Shown here piece by piece: positions 13,712 to 21,928 of a stretch of DNA of 27,010 bases; position 1 is the stretch's first letter; the number at the start of each line of letters is the position of its first letter. The stretch lies in the NCBI GenBank assembly GCA_905210545.1, contig CAJLXC010000015.1, positions 1 to 27,010 of the forward strand, written 5' to 3'. The translations under genes and the position numbers were made by a program. The DNA comes from an uncultured Eubacteriales bacterium (GTDB taxonomy: Bacteria; Bacillota; Clostridia; Christensenellales; Borkfalkiaceae). The notes under the pieces are model-generated. The model was not told where the DNA came from, made no database searches, and worked only from the letters and a program-made list of their open reading frames with translations.

Positions 13712-16186
13712 TCAGGATTTTCTGAACGCGAAAACACCGTTTTCGGCGTCTACCGTGAGCGTGGAATTTTTCTTAAGCTCGCCGCGCAGAATCGCTTCGG
13801 ACAATTTGTCTTCTATATAGCGTTGAATAACCCTTTTTAACGGTCTTGCGCCGTATTCGTTGTCATAACCTTTTTCTATTATCAGATCCATCGCCTCGGG
13901 CGAAACGGCAAGCTTTACTTCCATAACGGCAAGCCGTTTTTTAAGGCTCGTAAGAAGTATCCCCGCAATCGCCGCGGTTTCATCTTTCGTGAGCTTGTGA
14001 AAGACGATAACGTCGTCTATACGGTTAAGGAATTCGGGGCGGAATTTCTCTTTCAGAGCTTCCATATACCTGTCGCAGGCGGCGTCGTATTCGGCTTCTT
14101 TACTGCCCGTAAATCCGAGAGTTCCCCTGCGGCGGTCTTCCGTCGCGCCTACGTTTGACGTGAGTATTATAATCGTGTTTTTAAAGCTTACCGTTCTGCC
14201 TTTGCTGTCGGTAAGTCTGCCGTCGTCTAAAATCTGAAGCATCAGATTGAACACGTCGGGATGCGCCTTTTCTATTTCGTCGAACAACACCACGGAATAA
14301 GGTCTTCTTCTCACCTTTTCGGTGAGCTGCCCCGCCTCGTCGAAGCCGACGTATCCCGGCGGCGCGCCTACGAGCTTTGCGACGGAATGTTTTTCCATAT
14401 ACTCGCTCATATCCACCCTTATAAGGCTGTTTTCGTTGCCGAAAACGGCTTCCGCAAGGGCTTTTGACAGCTCGGTTTTACCCACGCCCGTAGGACCTAC
14501 GAAAATAAACGAGCCTACGGGGCGGTCGGGGTCTTTAAGCCCCGCGCGCGCTCTTCTTATCGCGTCCGACACGGCTTTTACCGCGTCTTCCTGCCCGATT
14601 ACGCGCTGATGAAGCGTAGATTCCAGATCCAGAAGTTTTTGCGCTTCCGTTTCGGTGAGTTTTACCACCGGCACGCCCGTCCAGTTGGAAACGACTTTCG
14701 CCACGTCGTCGGGAGTAAGCCGCAGTTTTTCGCGATCCACGGAGTTCTTGCTCGCGCGGACTCTTATTTCTTCGAGTTCTTTGTTGACGCGTTCTATTTC
14801 TTTATTGATTCTTATGGCGCGTTCGAGGTCGTCTCTTCTCTTCGCCTCGTTCTTTTCCGCAATAAGCGTGTTAAGCTCGTTTTCCTTCTGCTTCGCTTCC
14901 GCAGGGGAATTATAGCTGTCGAGCCGCACGCGCGAAGCGGCTTCGTCGATTAAGTCTATCGCCTTGTCGGGTAAAAATCTGTCCGTAATATATCTGTCGG
15001 ATAAAGTCACGGCGGCTTTTATTGCGTCGTCCGGAATACTCACGCCGTGGTGAGATTCGTATTTGTCGCGCAAGCCTTTTAAGATTTCCACCGTTTCTTC
15101 CGCGCTCGGAGCTTCTACTATAATCGGCTGAAATCTCCTTTCTAAAGCGGCGTCTTTTTCTATATATTTTCTGTACTCGTCAATCGTGGTCGCGCCGATG
15201 GTCTGCAATTCTCCGCGCGAGAGCATAGGTTTTAAAATATTAGCGGCGTCCATATTGCCTTCGCCGGTACTGCCCGCGCCGACTATATTGTGTATTTCGT
15301 CTATAAAAAGTATTATTTTTCCGCTCGATTTAACGGTTTCTATTACTTTTTTAAGGCGTTCTTCAAAATCGCCGCGATAACGCGCGCCCGCTATCATTCC
15401 CGCAACGTCTAAAGAAAACACCGTTTTATCCGCGAGAATTTCCGGCACCGCGCCCTTTACTATCGCTTGCGCAAGCCCCTCTACCACCGCGGATTTGCCC
15501 ACGCCCGGCTCGCCTATCAGAACGGGATTGTTTTTGGTTCTTCTCGATAAAATCTGAATAACCCTGTCTATCTCTTTTTTTCTGCCTATAACCGGATCGA
15601 GCTTGCCTTCGCGTGCTTTTTTGTTGAGATCTACGCCGAATTTTAAAAGCTCGCCCGTGTCTTCGGTCGGTTTATCGTCTTTTTTTACGAAACTCTCCGT
15701 CGCTCTCGCGGGTTGCGGGGAAGGTCTTTCTTCCTCTTCGGTTTCTTCTTCCGCGTCGGCTAAAAGATACTGCGCGAGTTCTTCCGCCATATCGTCCACG
15801 TTTACGCGCATTGCTTTTAAAATGGCGACGGCAACGCTGTCGTTATCGAGAAGCAGACTCAAAAGAAGATGTTCCGTTCCGACGAAACCCGAATGCGCTT
15901 TAAGAGAGATATCCACGGCTTTTTCAAACAACCGCTTGGTACGCGGCGTAAACATATTGCCGGGAATAACCACCGTTTTATCGATGGTTTTCTGAAAATA
16001 ATATAGATATCTGTCGTTATCGACTTCGGCTTCTCTCAAAATAGCGGCGGCTCTGCCGTCCTTTACGTTAAGCAGTCCGAAAAGAATGTGTTCGCTGCCG
16101 ATATATCTGCAACCGAACCGCTTGGTAAGCGCGGTCGCAAGGTCTATGACCTGATTTACGTTTCGGGAAAATGCGTCGTAATACAT
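13712..16186 (-). CDS. clpC: AAA+ unfoldase ClpC
   Basis: ClpC is the hexameric unfoldase that feeds substrates to ClpP and, in Bacillus, recognises phosphoarginine-tagged proteins through its N-domain. The 824 residues contain a double Clp N-domain (1-145) and an acidic linker (145-175). The first AAA+ module has Walker A GEPGVGKS (225-232) and Walker B FIDEIHN. A single coiled-coil middle domain (about 425-485) marks it as ClpC rather than ClpB. The second AAA+ module has GPTGVGKT (564-571). The LGF tripeptide (690-692) is the ClpP-docking loop. The ribosome site is weak. It follows mcsB by 46 bp. No CtsR operator is visible. Confidence 0.96.
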   Translation of the reverse strand: MYYDAFSRNVNQVIDLATALTKRFGCRYIGSEHILFGLLNVKDGRAAAILREAEVDNDRYLYYFQKTIDKTVVIPGNMFTPRTKRLFEKAVDISLKAHSGFVGTEHLLLSLLLDNDSVAVAILKAMRVNVDDMAEELAQYLLADAEEETEEEERPSPQPARATESFVKKDDKPTEDTGELLKFGVDLNKKAREGKLDPVIGRKKEIDRVIQILSRRTKNNPVLIGEPGVGKSAVVEGLAQAIVKGAVPEILADKTVFSLDVAGMIAGARYRGDFEERLKKVIETVKSSGKIILFIDEIHNIVGAGSTGEGNMDAANILKPMLSRGELQTIGATTIDEYRKYIEKDAALERRFQPIIVEAPSAEETVEILKGLRDKYESHHGVSIPDDAIKAAVTLSDRYITDRFLPDKAIDLIDEAASRVRLDSYNSPAEAKQKENELNTLIAEKNEAKRRDDLERAIRINKEIERVNKELEEIRVRASKNSVDREKLRLTPDDVAKVVSNWTGVPVVKLTETEAQKLLDLESTLHQRVIGQEDAVKAVSDAIRRARAGLKDPDRPVGSFIFVGPTGVGKTELSKALAEAVFGNENSLIRVDMSEYMEKHSVAKLVGAPPGYVGFDEAGQLTEKVRRRPYSVVLFDEIEKAHPDVFNLMLQILDDGRLTDSKGRTVSFKNTIIILTSNVGATEDRRRGTLGFTGSKEAEYDAACDRYMEALKEKFRPEFLNRIDDVIVFHKLTKDETAAIAGILLTSLKKRLAVMEVKLAVSPEAMDLIIEKGYDNEYGARPLKRVIQRYIEDKLSEAILRGELKKNSTLTVDAENGVFAFRKS

Positions 16187-16232
16187 AACTGACTTTTTTG
16201 TTGCCCCTTTTTATCTTTTAATCGATTTTCGT

Positions 16233-17246
16233 TTATCCTTTTAATTCCGACAAAACTCTTCCCACCGTTTCCGCGCGATAAAGGTCGCGTTCCGTAGCGG
16301 AAAGGCGTTTGCCGTAAGCAAGACTTAAATTAGCGGGTCTGACCATAACGGAAAGCTCGTCTAATTTCGCTATATCTCTTATGTCGATAAGTCCCAGCAT
16401 CGCGCCGAGCTTTACCCGCGCAAGCTCCGAAAGAAATTCACCGTAAGACAAAAGAACCGCGTTGGTAAGAATGCCGAAGGATTTTTTTGCCCTGTCCATA
16501 GTCTGTAATTCTCTCGACACGTAAAGCCGTTCCATTTCTTCGCGTTCTGCCTTGCACACCGAAACGACCGCGTCTTCTACAAGGCTCAATATCTCGTATT
16601 CCGAAAGACCGAGCGTAACCTCGTTGCTTATCTGATACGTGCAGCCTTCCGCTTCGCTGCCTTCTCCGTATAAGCCGCGGACGGTAAGTCCTAATTTAGA
16701 AAACCTCTCCAAAGAAGAGGCTATTTTACCGCTCGCCGTCAATGCGGGCAGAAAAAGCATAACGGAAGCCCTTAATCCCGTGCCGAGATTAGTCGGGCAA
16801 GCCGTGAGATAACCTAATTCTTCGTCAAACGCAACGTTAAAACTTCTCGACACGTCCGCGTCTATCAGCGACAGTTTTTCATACGCTTCTTTCAGTCTTA
16901 ACCCGCGCATAAAGCATTGTTCTCTCAAAACGTCTTCTTCGTTGACCATCAGAGAAACGCTTTCGTCCTCGTTTATGAGGACCGCGCCGCAATCCGTGTT
17001 TTCCATAAGGTTGCGGCTGATAAGATGCCTTTCTTTCATCGCTTCTTTTTTAAGCGAATTAAGCTCCGACATAAAATACAAGGTAAACCTGTCGCGCTTT
17101 AAAAGCGACACGTAAAGTTCCCTTGCGATTTCTTTCGCGGCGTCCGGTTCTTTTATTCTGAACGGATAATCGGTGAGATTTCTCGCAAGGCGCACGCGCG
17201 TCATTACTATATTCCCGTCAAAAAGCTCGGGATTCAACACCGCCAT
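16233..17246 (-). CDS. mcsB: Protein-arginine kinase McsB
   Basis: McsB phosphorylates arginines on misfolded proteins and on the repressor CtsR, marking them for ClpCP. The 337-residue length fits. Visible features are the ATP-site RVRLARN (17-23), NEED (102-105), TACPTNLGTG with the phosphagen-kinase cysteine at 150, RGLYGEGSEA (190-199), and the RDxxRA phosphoarginine-binding motif (320-325). The segment usually written NEEDHxR reads NEEDVLR here, so the His is replaced by Val. It shares one base with the mcsA stop (TAATG) and is followed by clpC. Confidence 0.94.
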   Translation of the reverse strand: MAVLNPELFDGNIVMTRVRLARNLTDYPFRIKEPDAAKEIARELYVSLLKRDRFTLYFMSELNSLKKEAMKERHLISRNLMENTDCGAVLINEDESVSLMVNEEDVLREQCFMRGLRLKEAYEKLSLIDADVSRSFNVAFDEELGYLTACPTNLGTGLRASVMLFLPALTASGKIASSLERFSKLGLTVRGLYGEGSEAEGCTYQISNEVTLGLSEYEILSLVEDAVVSVCKAEREEMERLYVSRELQTMDRAKKSFGILTNAVLLSYGEFLSELARVKLGAMLGLIDIRDIAKLDELSVMVRPANLSLAYGKRLSATERDLYRAETVGRVLSELKG

Positions 17247-17563
17247 TATATAAGCCCTCTCGTTTTAAGCTCTTCTCCGAGCGCGAATATATCTTCGGAA
17301 AGTCTTGCGGAATCTTCGAATCTTCTCTCTAAAACCGCGCGTTCTTTTTCCGCCATAAGCAGACGATACTCGGAAAGCATAGCCCGCTCTTCTCCGCCCG
17401 CGGGCGGCTCGCCCACGTGCTTATCGTTGCCGCACTGCGCGTCTTTTATCGCGGGCATAAGCTCCGCGCGGAATTCGTCGTAACACGCGGGACAGCCGAG
17501 CATACCCGTTTCGTAAAAATCGGATAAAGAATATCCGCACACTCTGCACGTCTTGTTTTTCAT
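17246..17563 (-). CDS. mcsA: McsA-like activator of McsB, short form
   Basis: McsA binds zinc and activates the McsB kinase. The 105-residue protein has one treble-clef-type zinc site (Cys6, Cys9, Cys24, Cys27). This aligns with the second zinc domain of Bacillus McsA, which reads CPKC then CSSC. A linker and a C-terminal UVR coiled-coil motif (about 63-98) follow. Bacillus McsA is about 185 residues with an extra N-terminal zinc domain; that domain is missing here and is not encoded in the 16 bp up to galU. Placement directly before mcsB-clpC supports the assignment. Whether the short form still activates McsB is open. Confidence 0.85.
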   Translation of the reverse strand: MKNKTCRVCGYSLSDFYETGMLGCPACYDEFRAELMPAIKDAQCGNDKHVGEPPAGGEERAMLSEYRLLMAEKERAVLERRFEDSARLSEDIFALGEELKTRGLI

Positions 17564-17579
17564 AACCTTTTTTCCGAAC

Positions 17580-18458
17580 TCATTTTCGGAGCTTCGCCGC
17601 CGTTTCCTTTATAAACTCGGCGGTTTCCGCGCCGATTTCTTTGCTCCTTAAAGCGTAATCTACGTTAGCTTTTATATAACCGAACTTGTCGCCCACGTCG
17701 TAACGCGTGCCTTCGAAACAGCTTGCGAGAAGTTTTCCCTCTTTTGCAAGCTCGTCGAGCGCGTCCGTAAGGAATATCTCTTTGCCGTGCGGCTTGAGCT
17801 TTTTAAGCATACTCATCACTTCGCCCGACAAAACGTATCTGCCGATAACGGCGTTGTTTGAAAGAGCTTCCGAAAGCGACGGTTTTTCTATAACCTCCGT
17901 CACATGCATCACTCCGTCCTTTTCTTCGCCTATGCCTATGTTGCCGTATTTTTCCACGTCGCTGCCGAACACTTCCATCGTGGCGATAACGCTTTTGCCC
18001 GTTTTTTCGTAAATATCCACGAGCCTCTTCATACAAGGTTCTTCGCCCTCGCCCGCATAAATCAGCTCGTCGCCGAGAAGCAGCGCGAAAGGCTCGTCCT
18101 CGATAAACCGCCCCGCGCAAAGGATCGCCCCCGCAAGCCCGTCGGCTTCCGTCTGAACGGCGTAATGAATGTTGAATTTCTGCGTGGCGCGTTCTATGTC
18201 GTAAAGCTTTTTCTTCCCGTCCGCGAGCAGTCTTTCTTCCAACGCCTGCGCTTCGCCGAAATGGCGGCGAATCACTTCGGAATCGGGACTTACCACGATG
18301 ATTATGTCTTCTATGCCGACGGAATCGAGTTCTTCGGCTATGTATTGAATGGTAGGTTTATCGAGTACGGAAAGCATGGGCTTGGGCACGGCTTTCGTAA
18401 TGGGCAAAAATCTCGTGCCTAACCCCGCTGCCGGTATTATCGCTTTTTTAACTTTCAT
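17580..18458 (-). CDS. galU: UTP-glucose-1-phosphate uridylyltransferase
   Basis: GalU makes UDP-glucose from UTP and glucose-1-phosphate for cell-envelope glycans and glycolipids. The 292 residues begin with the nucleotidyltransferase signature AAGLGTRFLPITKAVPKPML, whose GxGTRxxPxTK...PKPM pattern is complete. Further conserved blocks are QYIAEEL, the UDP-sugar-site LLGDELI, and VIEKPSLSEA. AAGGA lies about 10 nt before the ATG. It sits between rpiB and mcsA in the same run, with gaps of 25 and 16 bp. Its link to the phosphoarginine genes is probably only by operon membership. Confidence 0.95.
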   Translation of the reverse strand: MKVKKAIIPAAGLGTRFLPITKAVPKPMLSVLDKPTIQYIAEELDSVGIEDIIIVVSPDSEVIRRHFGEAQALEERLLADGKKKLYDIERATQKFNIHYAVQTEADGLAGAILCAGRFIEDEPFALLLGDELIYAGEGEEPCMKRLVDIYEKTGKSVIATMEVFGSDVEKYGNIGIGEEKDGVMHVTEVIEKPSLSEALSNNAVIGRYVLSGEVMSMLKKLKPHGKEIFLTDALDELAKEGKLLASCFEGTRYDVGDKFGYIKANVDYALRSKEIGAETAEFIKETAAKLRK

Positions 18459-18483
18459 AATCTTTTTTCCTTTTATATCTCTA

Positions 18484-18936
18484 TTATTTAAAATTCTCGT
18501 CTTCTAAAGCTCTTATTTTGTTCACGCGGCGAACGTGTCTTTCGTCGTTTGAAAACGGCGTGCCGATAAACGCTTCCACGATTTCCAAAAACAGCCCGGG
18601 GCCGACCACCCGTTCGCCAACGGCGAGTACGTTTGCGTCGTTGTGAAGCCTTGTCATTTTGGCGGAAAAAACGTCGTGGCAATGCCCGCAACGAATACCT
18701 TTTATCTTGTTTGCGACTATGCTCATTCCGATACCCGTTCCGCAGATGAGAATGCCCAGATCGCATTCTTTTTTAAGAACCGCCTTGCATACGGGAACGG
18801 CGTAGTCGTTGTAGTCTACGGAAGTTTTTTCAAAGCAACCGAAGTCTTTATATTCTATGCCCTTTTTGTCGAGATATTCTACCAGCACGGGTTTTAAGTT
18901 TATGCCGCCGTGATCGCAGCCTATTGCTATTTTCAT
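18484..18936 (-). CDS. rpiB: Ribose-5-phosphate isomerase B
   Basis: RpiB interconverts ribose-5-phosphate and ribulose-5-phosphate in the pentose phosphate pathway. The 150-residue sequence has the N-terminal GCDHGG phosphate/catalytic block, the active-site CGTGIGMS with its catalytic cysteine, and HNDANVLAVGER. The C-terminal FSNDERHVRRV supplies the phosphate-binding arginines. GGAG lies upstream of the ATG at workable distance. The order sua5-ywlE-rpiB recalls Bacillus ywlC-ywlE-ywlF, so this is a conserved cluster. A related LacA/LacB sugar isomerase is unlikely given the context. Confidence 0.93.
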   Translation of the reverse strand: MKIAIGCDHGGINLKPVLVEYLDKKGIEYKDFGCFEKTSVDYNDYAVPVCKAVLKKECDLGILICGTGIGMSIVANKIKGIRCGHCHDVFSAKMTRLHNDANVLAVGERVVGPGLFLEIVEAFIGTPFSNDERHVRRVNKIRALEDENFK

Positions 18937-18952
18937 TTACATTTTCTCCTGT

Positions 18953-19390
18953 TCAATTTTTTTCGAGTATTTTTTCTATTAAAACGTTGCACGCGTCTTC
19001 TATTTTGTGAGAAGTTTTCACGTACGCCGAGAGATCCTGTCCGTAAGGGTCGGGAACGTCGCCTATTCCCGTAAGCTCGTCTAAAGTATACACGCCGGGG
19101 AAATTGCTTATTCTCTGTTTATGCGAAGAAGACATACATATAATCGCGTCGCTTTTGATAAGCAGTTCGCCCGTGGCAAGACGGGATTTAAAGCCGTAAG
19201 GCTTGTAGCCGAGCATTTTAAGCGCGGCGGCGGAATTTTTGCTCATTTTGTCGCCGTCGTTCGCCTCTAACCCCGCGCTTGAAACCCTTATGCCTTTAAC
19301 GCCCGCAAGACGGAGCTTGGTTTTTAATATAATTTCCGCCATAGGACTTCTGCACGTGTTGCCCGTGCATACGAAAAGTATTTTTTTCAT
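18953..19390 (-). CDS. ywlE: Protein arginine phosphatase YwlE (low-molecular-weight phosphatase fold)
   Basis: YwlE removes phosphate from protein arginines and so reverses McsB. The 145-residue protein has the phosphatase P-loop CTGNTCRS with nucleophile Cys8 and Arg14, and the general-acid loop VPDPYG with Asp114. Thr12 occupies the position that in Bacillus YwlE favours phosphoarginine, where phosphotyrosine phosphatases usually carry Ile; this supports the arginine-phosphatase call. The start lies one base after the sua5 stop, so the two are coupled. mcsA, mcsB and clpC follow about 1.4 kb downstream in the same run. Confidence 0.88.
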   Translation of the reverse strand: MKKILFVCTGNTCRSPMAEIILKTKLRLAGVKGIRVSSAGLEANDGDKMSKNSAAALKMLGYKPYGFKSRLATGELLIKSDAIICMSSSHKQRISNFPGVYTLDELTGIGDVPDPYGQDLSAYVKTSHKIEDACNVLIEKILEKN

Positions 19391-19391
19391 T

Positions 19392-20381
19392 CTATCCGCA
19401 AGCCTTTTTAAGGCGGTTCATCACCCCGAGGTATACTCCGTCGTATCTGTCGGGAGAAACCGCTATTATTATATCGGCTTTCTTTTCCCCTTCCAAAAGT
19501 TTATCGTATAAATTCGCGGCGATTTCTTCGCCCGTTTTGCCCAGAAGTAACAGGTTTTTCCCCGCGAAAACGTCTTTATAATCGTCGGAACACATTATAT
19601 AAGGCGTTCTGCCGTCGTTTAATTCTTTTTCGTATCTCGCGATAACTTTGTCCGCTTCGTCTTTGCCGAACGACACGGTGTCGCACCGCGGACGGTAATG
19701 CCTGTATTTAACGCCGGGTGATTTCACCTTATCCCCTTCTTTGTGTTCGGCTATTTCGCACGCGCCCGCGACTTCGCATATCATCTCTCTCGTAACGAGT
19801 CCCGCCCTTAAAATTCGCGGAACGCTCCCCGTAACGTCCAGCACGGTGCTTTCTATCCCGCCCGAACATTTTCCGCCGTCTAAAATCAGCGGAATCAAAC
19901 CGTTAAGGTCATCGTATACGTGCTTTGCCGTAACCGGACTCGTATGCTTCGAAAGGTTTGCGCTGGGAGCGACGAGCGGCGCGTCTACCGCGCGCAAAAG
20001 CTTCTGACAGCCCTCGTGAGAGGGTATTCTTATCGCGAGCGTGTCGCCGCCGCAAACGGCTTCTTTGCAGATAACGCCGCGGCTGTAAAAAACCATCGTG
20101 AGAGGTCCGGGCGTGTATTTCTTTATCAGCTCGTAAACGTATTTTTCTTTTACTTTAACAAGCTTTTCTATATCGTAGTCTTTATGAACGTGCGCGATGA
20201 GCGGATTGTCGGACGGTCTGCCCTTCACTTCGTAAATTTTTTTTACCGCAACGGAATCCGTGCCTATCGCCGCCAGACCGTAAACGGTTTCCGTCGGCAT
20301 ACCGACGAGACCGCCGCTTTCTAAAATCGCTTTCGCTTCCGCAACGCTTTCGTCCGTTATGGGTTTAATCTCGGTTATCAT
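19392..20381 (-). CDS. sua5: L-threonylcarbamoyladenylate synthase (Sua5/YwlC type)
   Basis: It makes threonylcarbamoyl-AMP from threonine, bicarbonate and ATP, the first step of the t6A37 modification of ANN-decoding tRNAs. The 329 residues contain the YrdC-like catalytic domain (about 1-205) with GLVGMPTETVYGL and KGRPSDNPLI. They also contain the C-terminal Sua5 domain (about 230-329) that distinguishes the long form from TsaC. The gene begins two bases after the dnaB stop and is followed one base later by ywlE, indicating tight coupling. Confidence 0.95.
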   Translation of the reverse strand: MITEIKPITDESVAEAKAILESGGLVGMPTETVYGLAAIGTDSVAVKKIYEVKGRPSDNPLIAHVHKDYDIEKLVKVKEKYVYELIKKYTPGPLTMVFYSRGVICKEAVCGGDTLAIRIPSHEGCQKLLRAVDAPLVAPSANLSKHTSPVTAKHVYDDLNGLIPLILDGGKCSGGIESTVLDVTGSVPRILRAGLVTREMICEVAGACEIAEHKEGDKVKSPGVKYRHYRPRCDTVSFGKDEADKVIARYEKELNDGRTPYIMCSDDYKDVFAGKNLLLLGKTGEEIAANLYDKLLEGEKKADIIIAVSPDRYDGVYLGVMNRLKKACG

Positions 20382-20383
20382 TT

Positions 20384-21901
20384 TCAGAATATCTCGTCGT
20401 CTATGTTTTTGACTATGTTTTTAACGTCGTTTATATCGAAAGGCGCGTCTGTCGGAACGGAATTATCTTCTTCCTTCGGCGGGACGGGCAAATCGTCGTA
20501 ACCCTCTATCGCCGCGGGTTTTTTCGTCGGGATTTCGCCGTCTTCGGGTTCTTCGGTGTCTTCGTTTATATTGATAAACTTGGTACACTCGCCTTTAAAG
20601 TACAGCTTTACGATACCGGTAGGACCGTTTCTGTGCTTTGCTATTATGATTTCCGCAACGTTCGGCTTAACCTTGCCTTCCGCAAGGTCTTTTTCCGAAG
20701 CCTTTTTATCGGGGCGGTGAATAAAAAGAACTATATCCGCGTCCTGCTCTATCGCGCCCGATTCGCGAAGGTCCGAAAGCTGCGGACGGCGGTTTTCCGA
20801 TTCCACCGCGCGGGAAAGCTGCGACAGCGCAAGCACGGGAACGTTTACTTCTTTTGCGAGAATTTTGAGCGTTCTCGAAATTTCGGTTATTTCCTGCTGA
20901 CGGTTTGCGTCTTTTTTGCTCTTTTCGGGCGACATAAGCTGAATGTAGTCCACCATTATAAAATCGAGTCCGCTCTTTCTTTTAAGGCGTCTGCATTTAG
21001 ACAGCACTTCGTTAGGCGTAATCATCGCGGAATCGTCTATATAAATGCGCGCGTTCATCAGCTGTTCTTTGGCTTTTGCTATTTTAAGCCATTCGGACCT
21101 GTCCATCTGCCCTTTAAGCGCGTGTTCCATACTCACGTTGGCGGTAGAACAGAGCAATCTCTGAACGAGCTGCTCTTTGCTCATTTCCAGCGAGAACGCC
21201 GCGCAGGAATACCCTTGTAGCGCGATGTTTTCTACGAGGTTCATCGCGAACGAGGTCTTGCCGCAGGCAGGGCGCGCCGCGAGAATCATAAGATCGGATT
21301 CATGCACGCCGTTTAACAGCGCGTCCATACCCCTGTAACCCGTTTTTATTCCGCGCGACTTCGACTTGTCTTTAGAAAGCTCGTCGAGCTTAGTCATAAC
21401 GTCGGGTATTATCGAGCTGATTTTGACTATCTCGCTCGTATCGGAGGTGTTGGATATATCGTAAATTTTCTTCTCGGCAAAGGCGAGCGAATTTTTATCG
21501 TCGGTGCTTTTTTTGCACTCTTCTATAATATCGGCAGCTCCTTTGATGAGTCGCCTTAAAAGGCTGTCCCTTTTTACGATTTCAAGATAACGGTTATATC
21601 CCGCCGCGGAAGGCATAATGTCGGTAAGTCCCGCAATATAGTCTATCCCGCCCGCCTGCTCCAGCGTTCCGTTTTTTTCAAGCACGTCGGTAAGCGTAAC
21701 GAAATCCACGGGCTTGTTGGCTTTTATAAGTCCGTCCATTGCGGCAAAAATATATTTATGCGTTTCCGTGTAAAAATCTTCTTCTTTTAACAGCGCGGAA
21801 ATTTCCACCTGTATTTTGGTATCGAGAAGCAGACAACCGAGCAAAGCCTGTTCGGCTTCCAGATTGTGCGGCATCTCGTTTATTATCTTGTTGTTCGCCA
21901 T
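20384..21901 (-). CDS. dnaB: Replicative DNA helicase DnaB (DnaC of Bacillus)
   Basis: It is the hexameric helicase that unwinds DNA at the replication fork. The 505 residues comprise the N-terminal primase-interacting domain (about 8-110), a linker helix, and a RecA-type motor (about 185-446). Walker A is ARPACGKTS (209-217), where the usual reading is RPxMGKT. Later motifs are MVDYIQLM and the SQLSRAVE segment. The core ends near 446. A further 59 residues form an acidic, proline-containing tail ending in NIDDEIF, beyond the usual length of about 440-460. GGGGAGAG lies about 7 nt before the ATG. Confidence 0.96.
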   Translation of the reverse strand: MANNKIINEMPHNLEAEQALLGCLLLDTKIQVEISALLKEEDFYTETHKYIFAAMDGLIKANKPVDFVTLTDVLEKNGTLEQAGGIDYIAGLTDIMPSAAGYNRYLEIVKRDSLLRRLIKGAADIIEECKKSTDDKNSLAFAEKKIYDISNTSDTSEIVKISSIIPDVMTKLDELSKDKSKSRGIKTGYRGMDALLNGVHESDLMILAARPACGKTSFAMNLVENIALQGYSCAAFSLEMSKEQLVQRLLCSTANVSMEHALKGQMDRSEWLKIAKAKEQLMNARIYIDDSAMITPNEVLSKCRRLKRKSGLDFIMVDYIQLMSPEKSKKDANRQQEITEISRTLKILAKEVNVPVLALSQLSRAVESENRRPQLSDLRESGAIEQDADIVLFIHRPDKKASEKDLAEGKVKPNVAEIIIAKHRNGPTGIVKLYFKGECTKFININEDTEEPEDGEIPTKKPAAIEGYDDLPVPPKEEDNSVPTDAPFDINDVKNIVKNIDDEIF

Positions 21902-21928
21902 ATATAGGCTCTCCCCGATAAGTTTTTC

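Noticed and set aside
14261..15995. Several plus-strand frames opposite clpC
   Set aside because: ClpC is complete on the other strand with both AAA+ modules. The plus-strand frames show no family motifs or ribosome sites.
18488..18766. Arginine-rich 92-residue frame inside rpiB
   Set aside because: It is a frame-shifted shadow of rpiB, which has intact active-site motifs.
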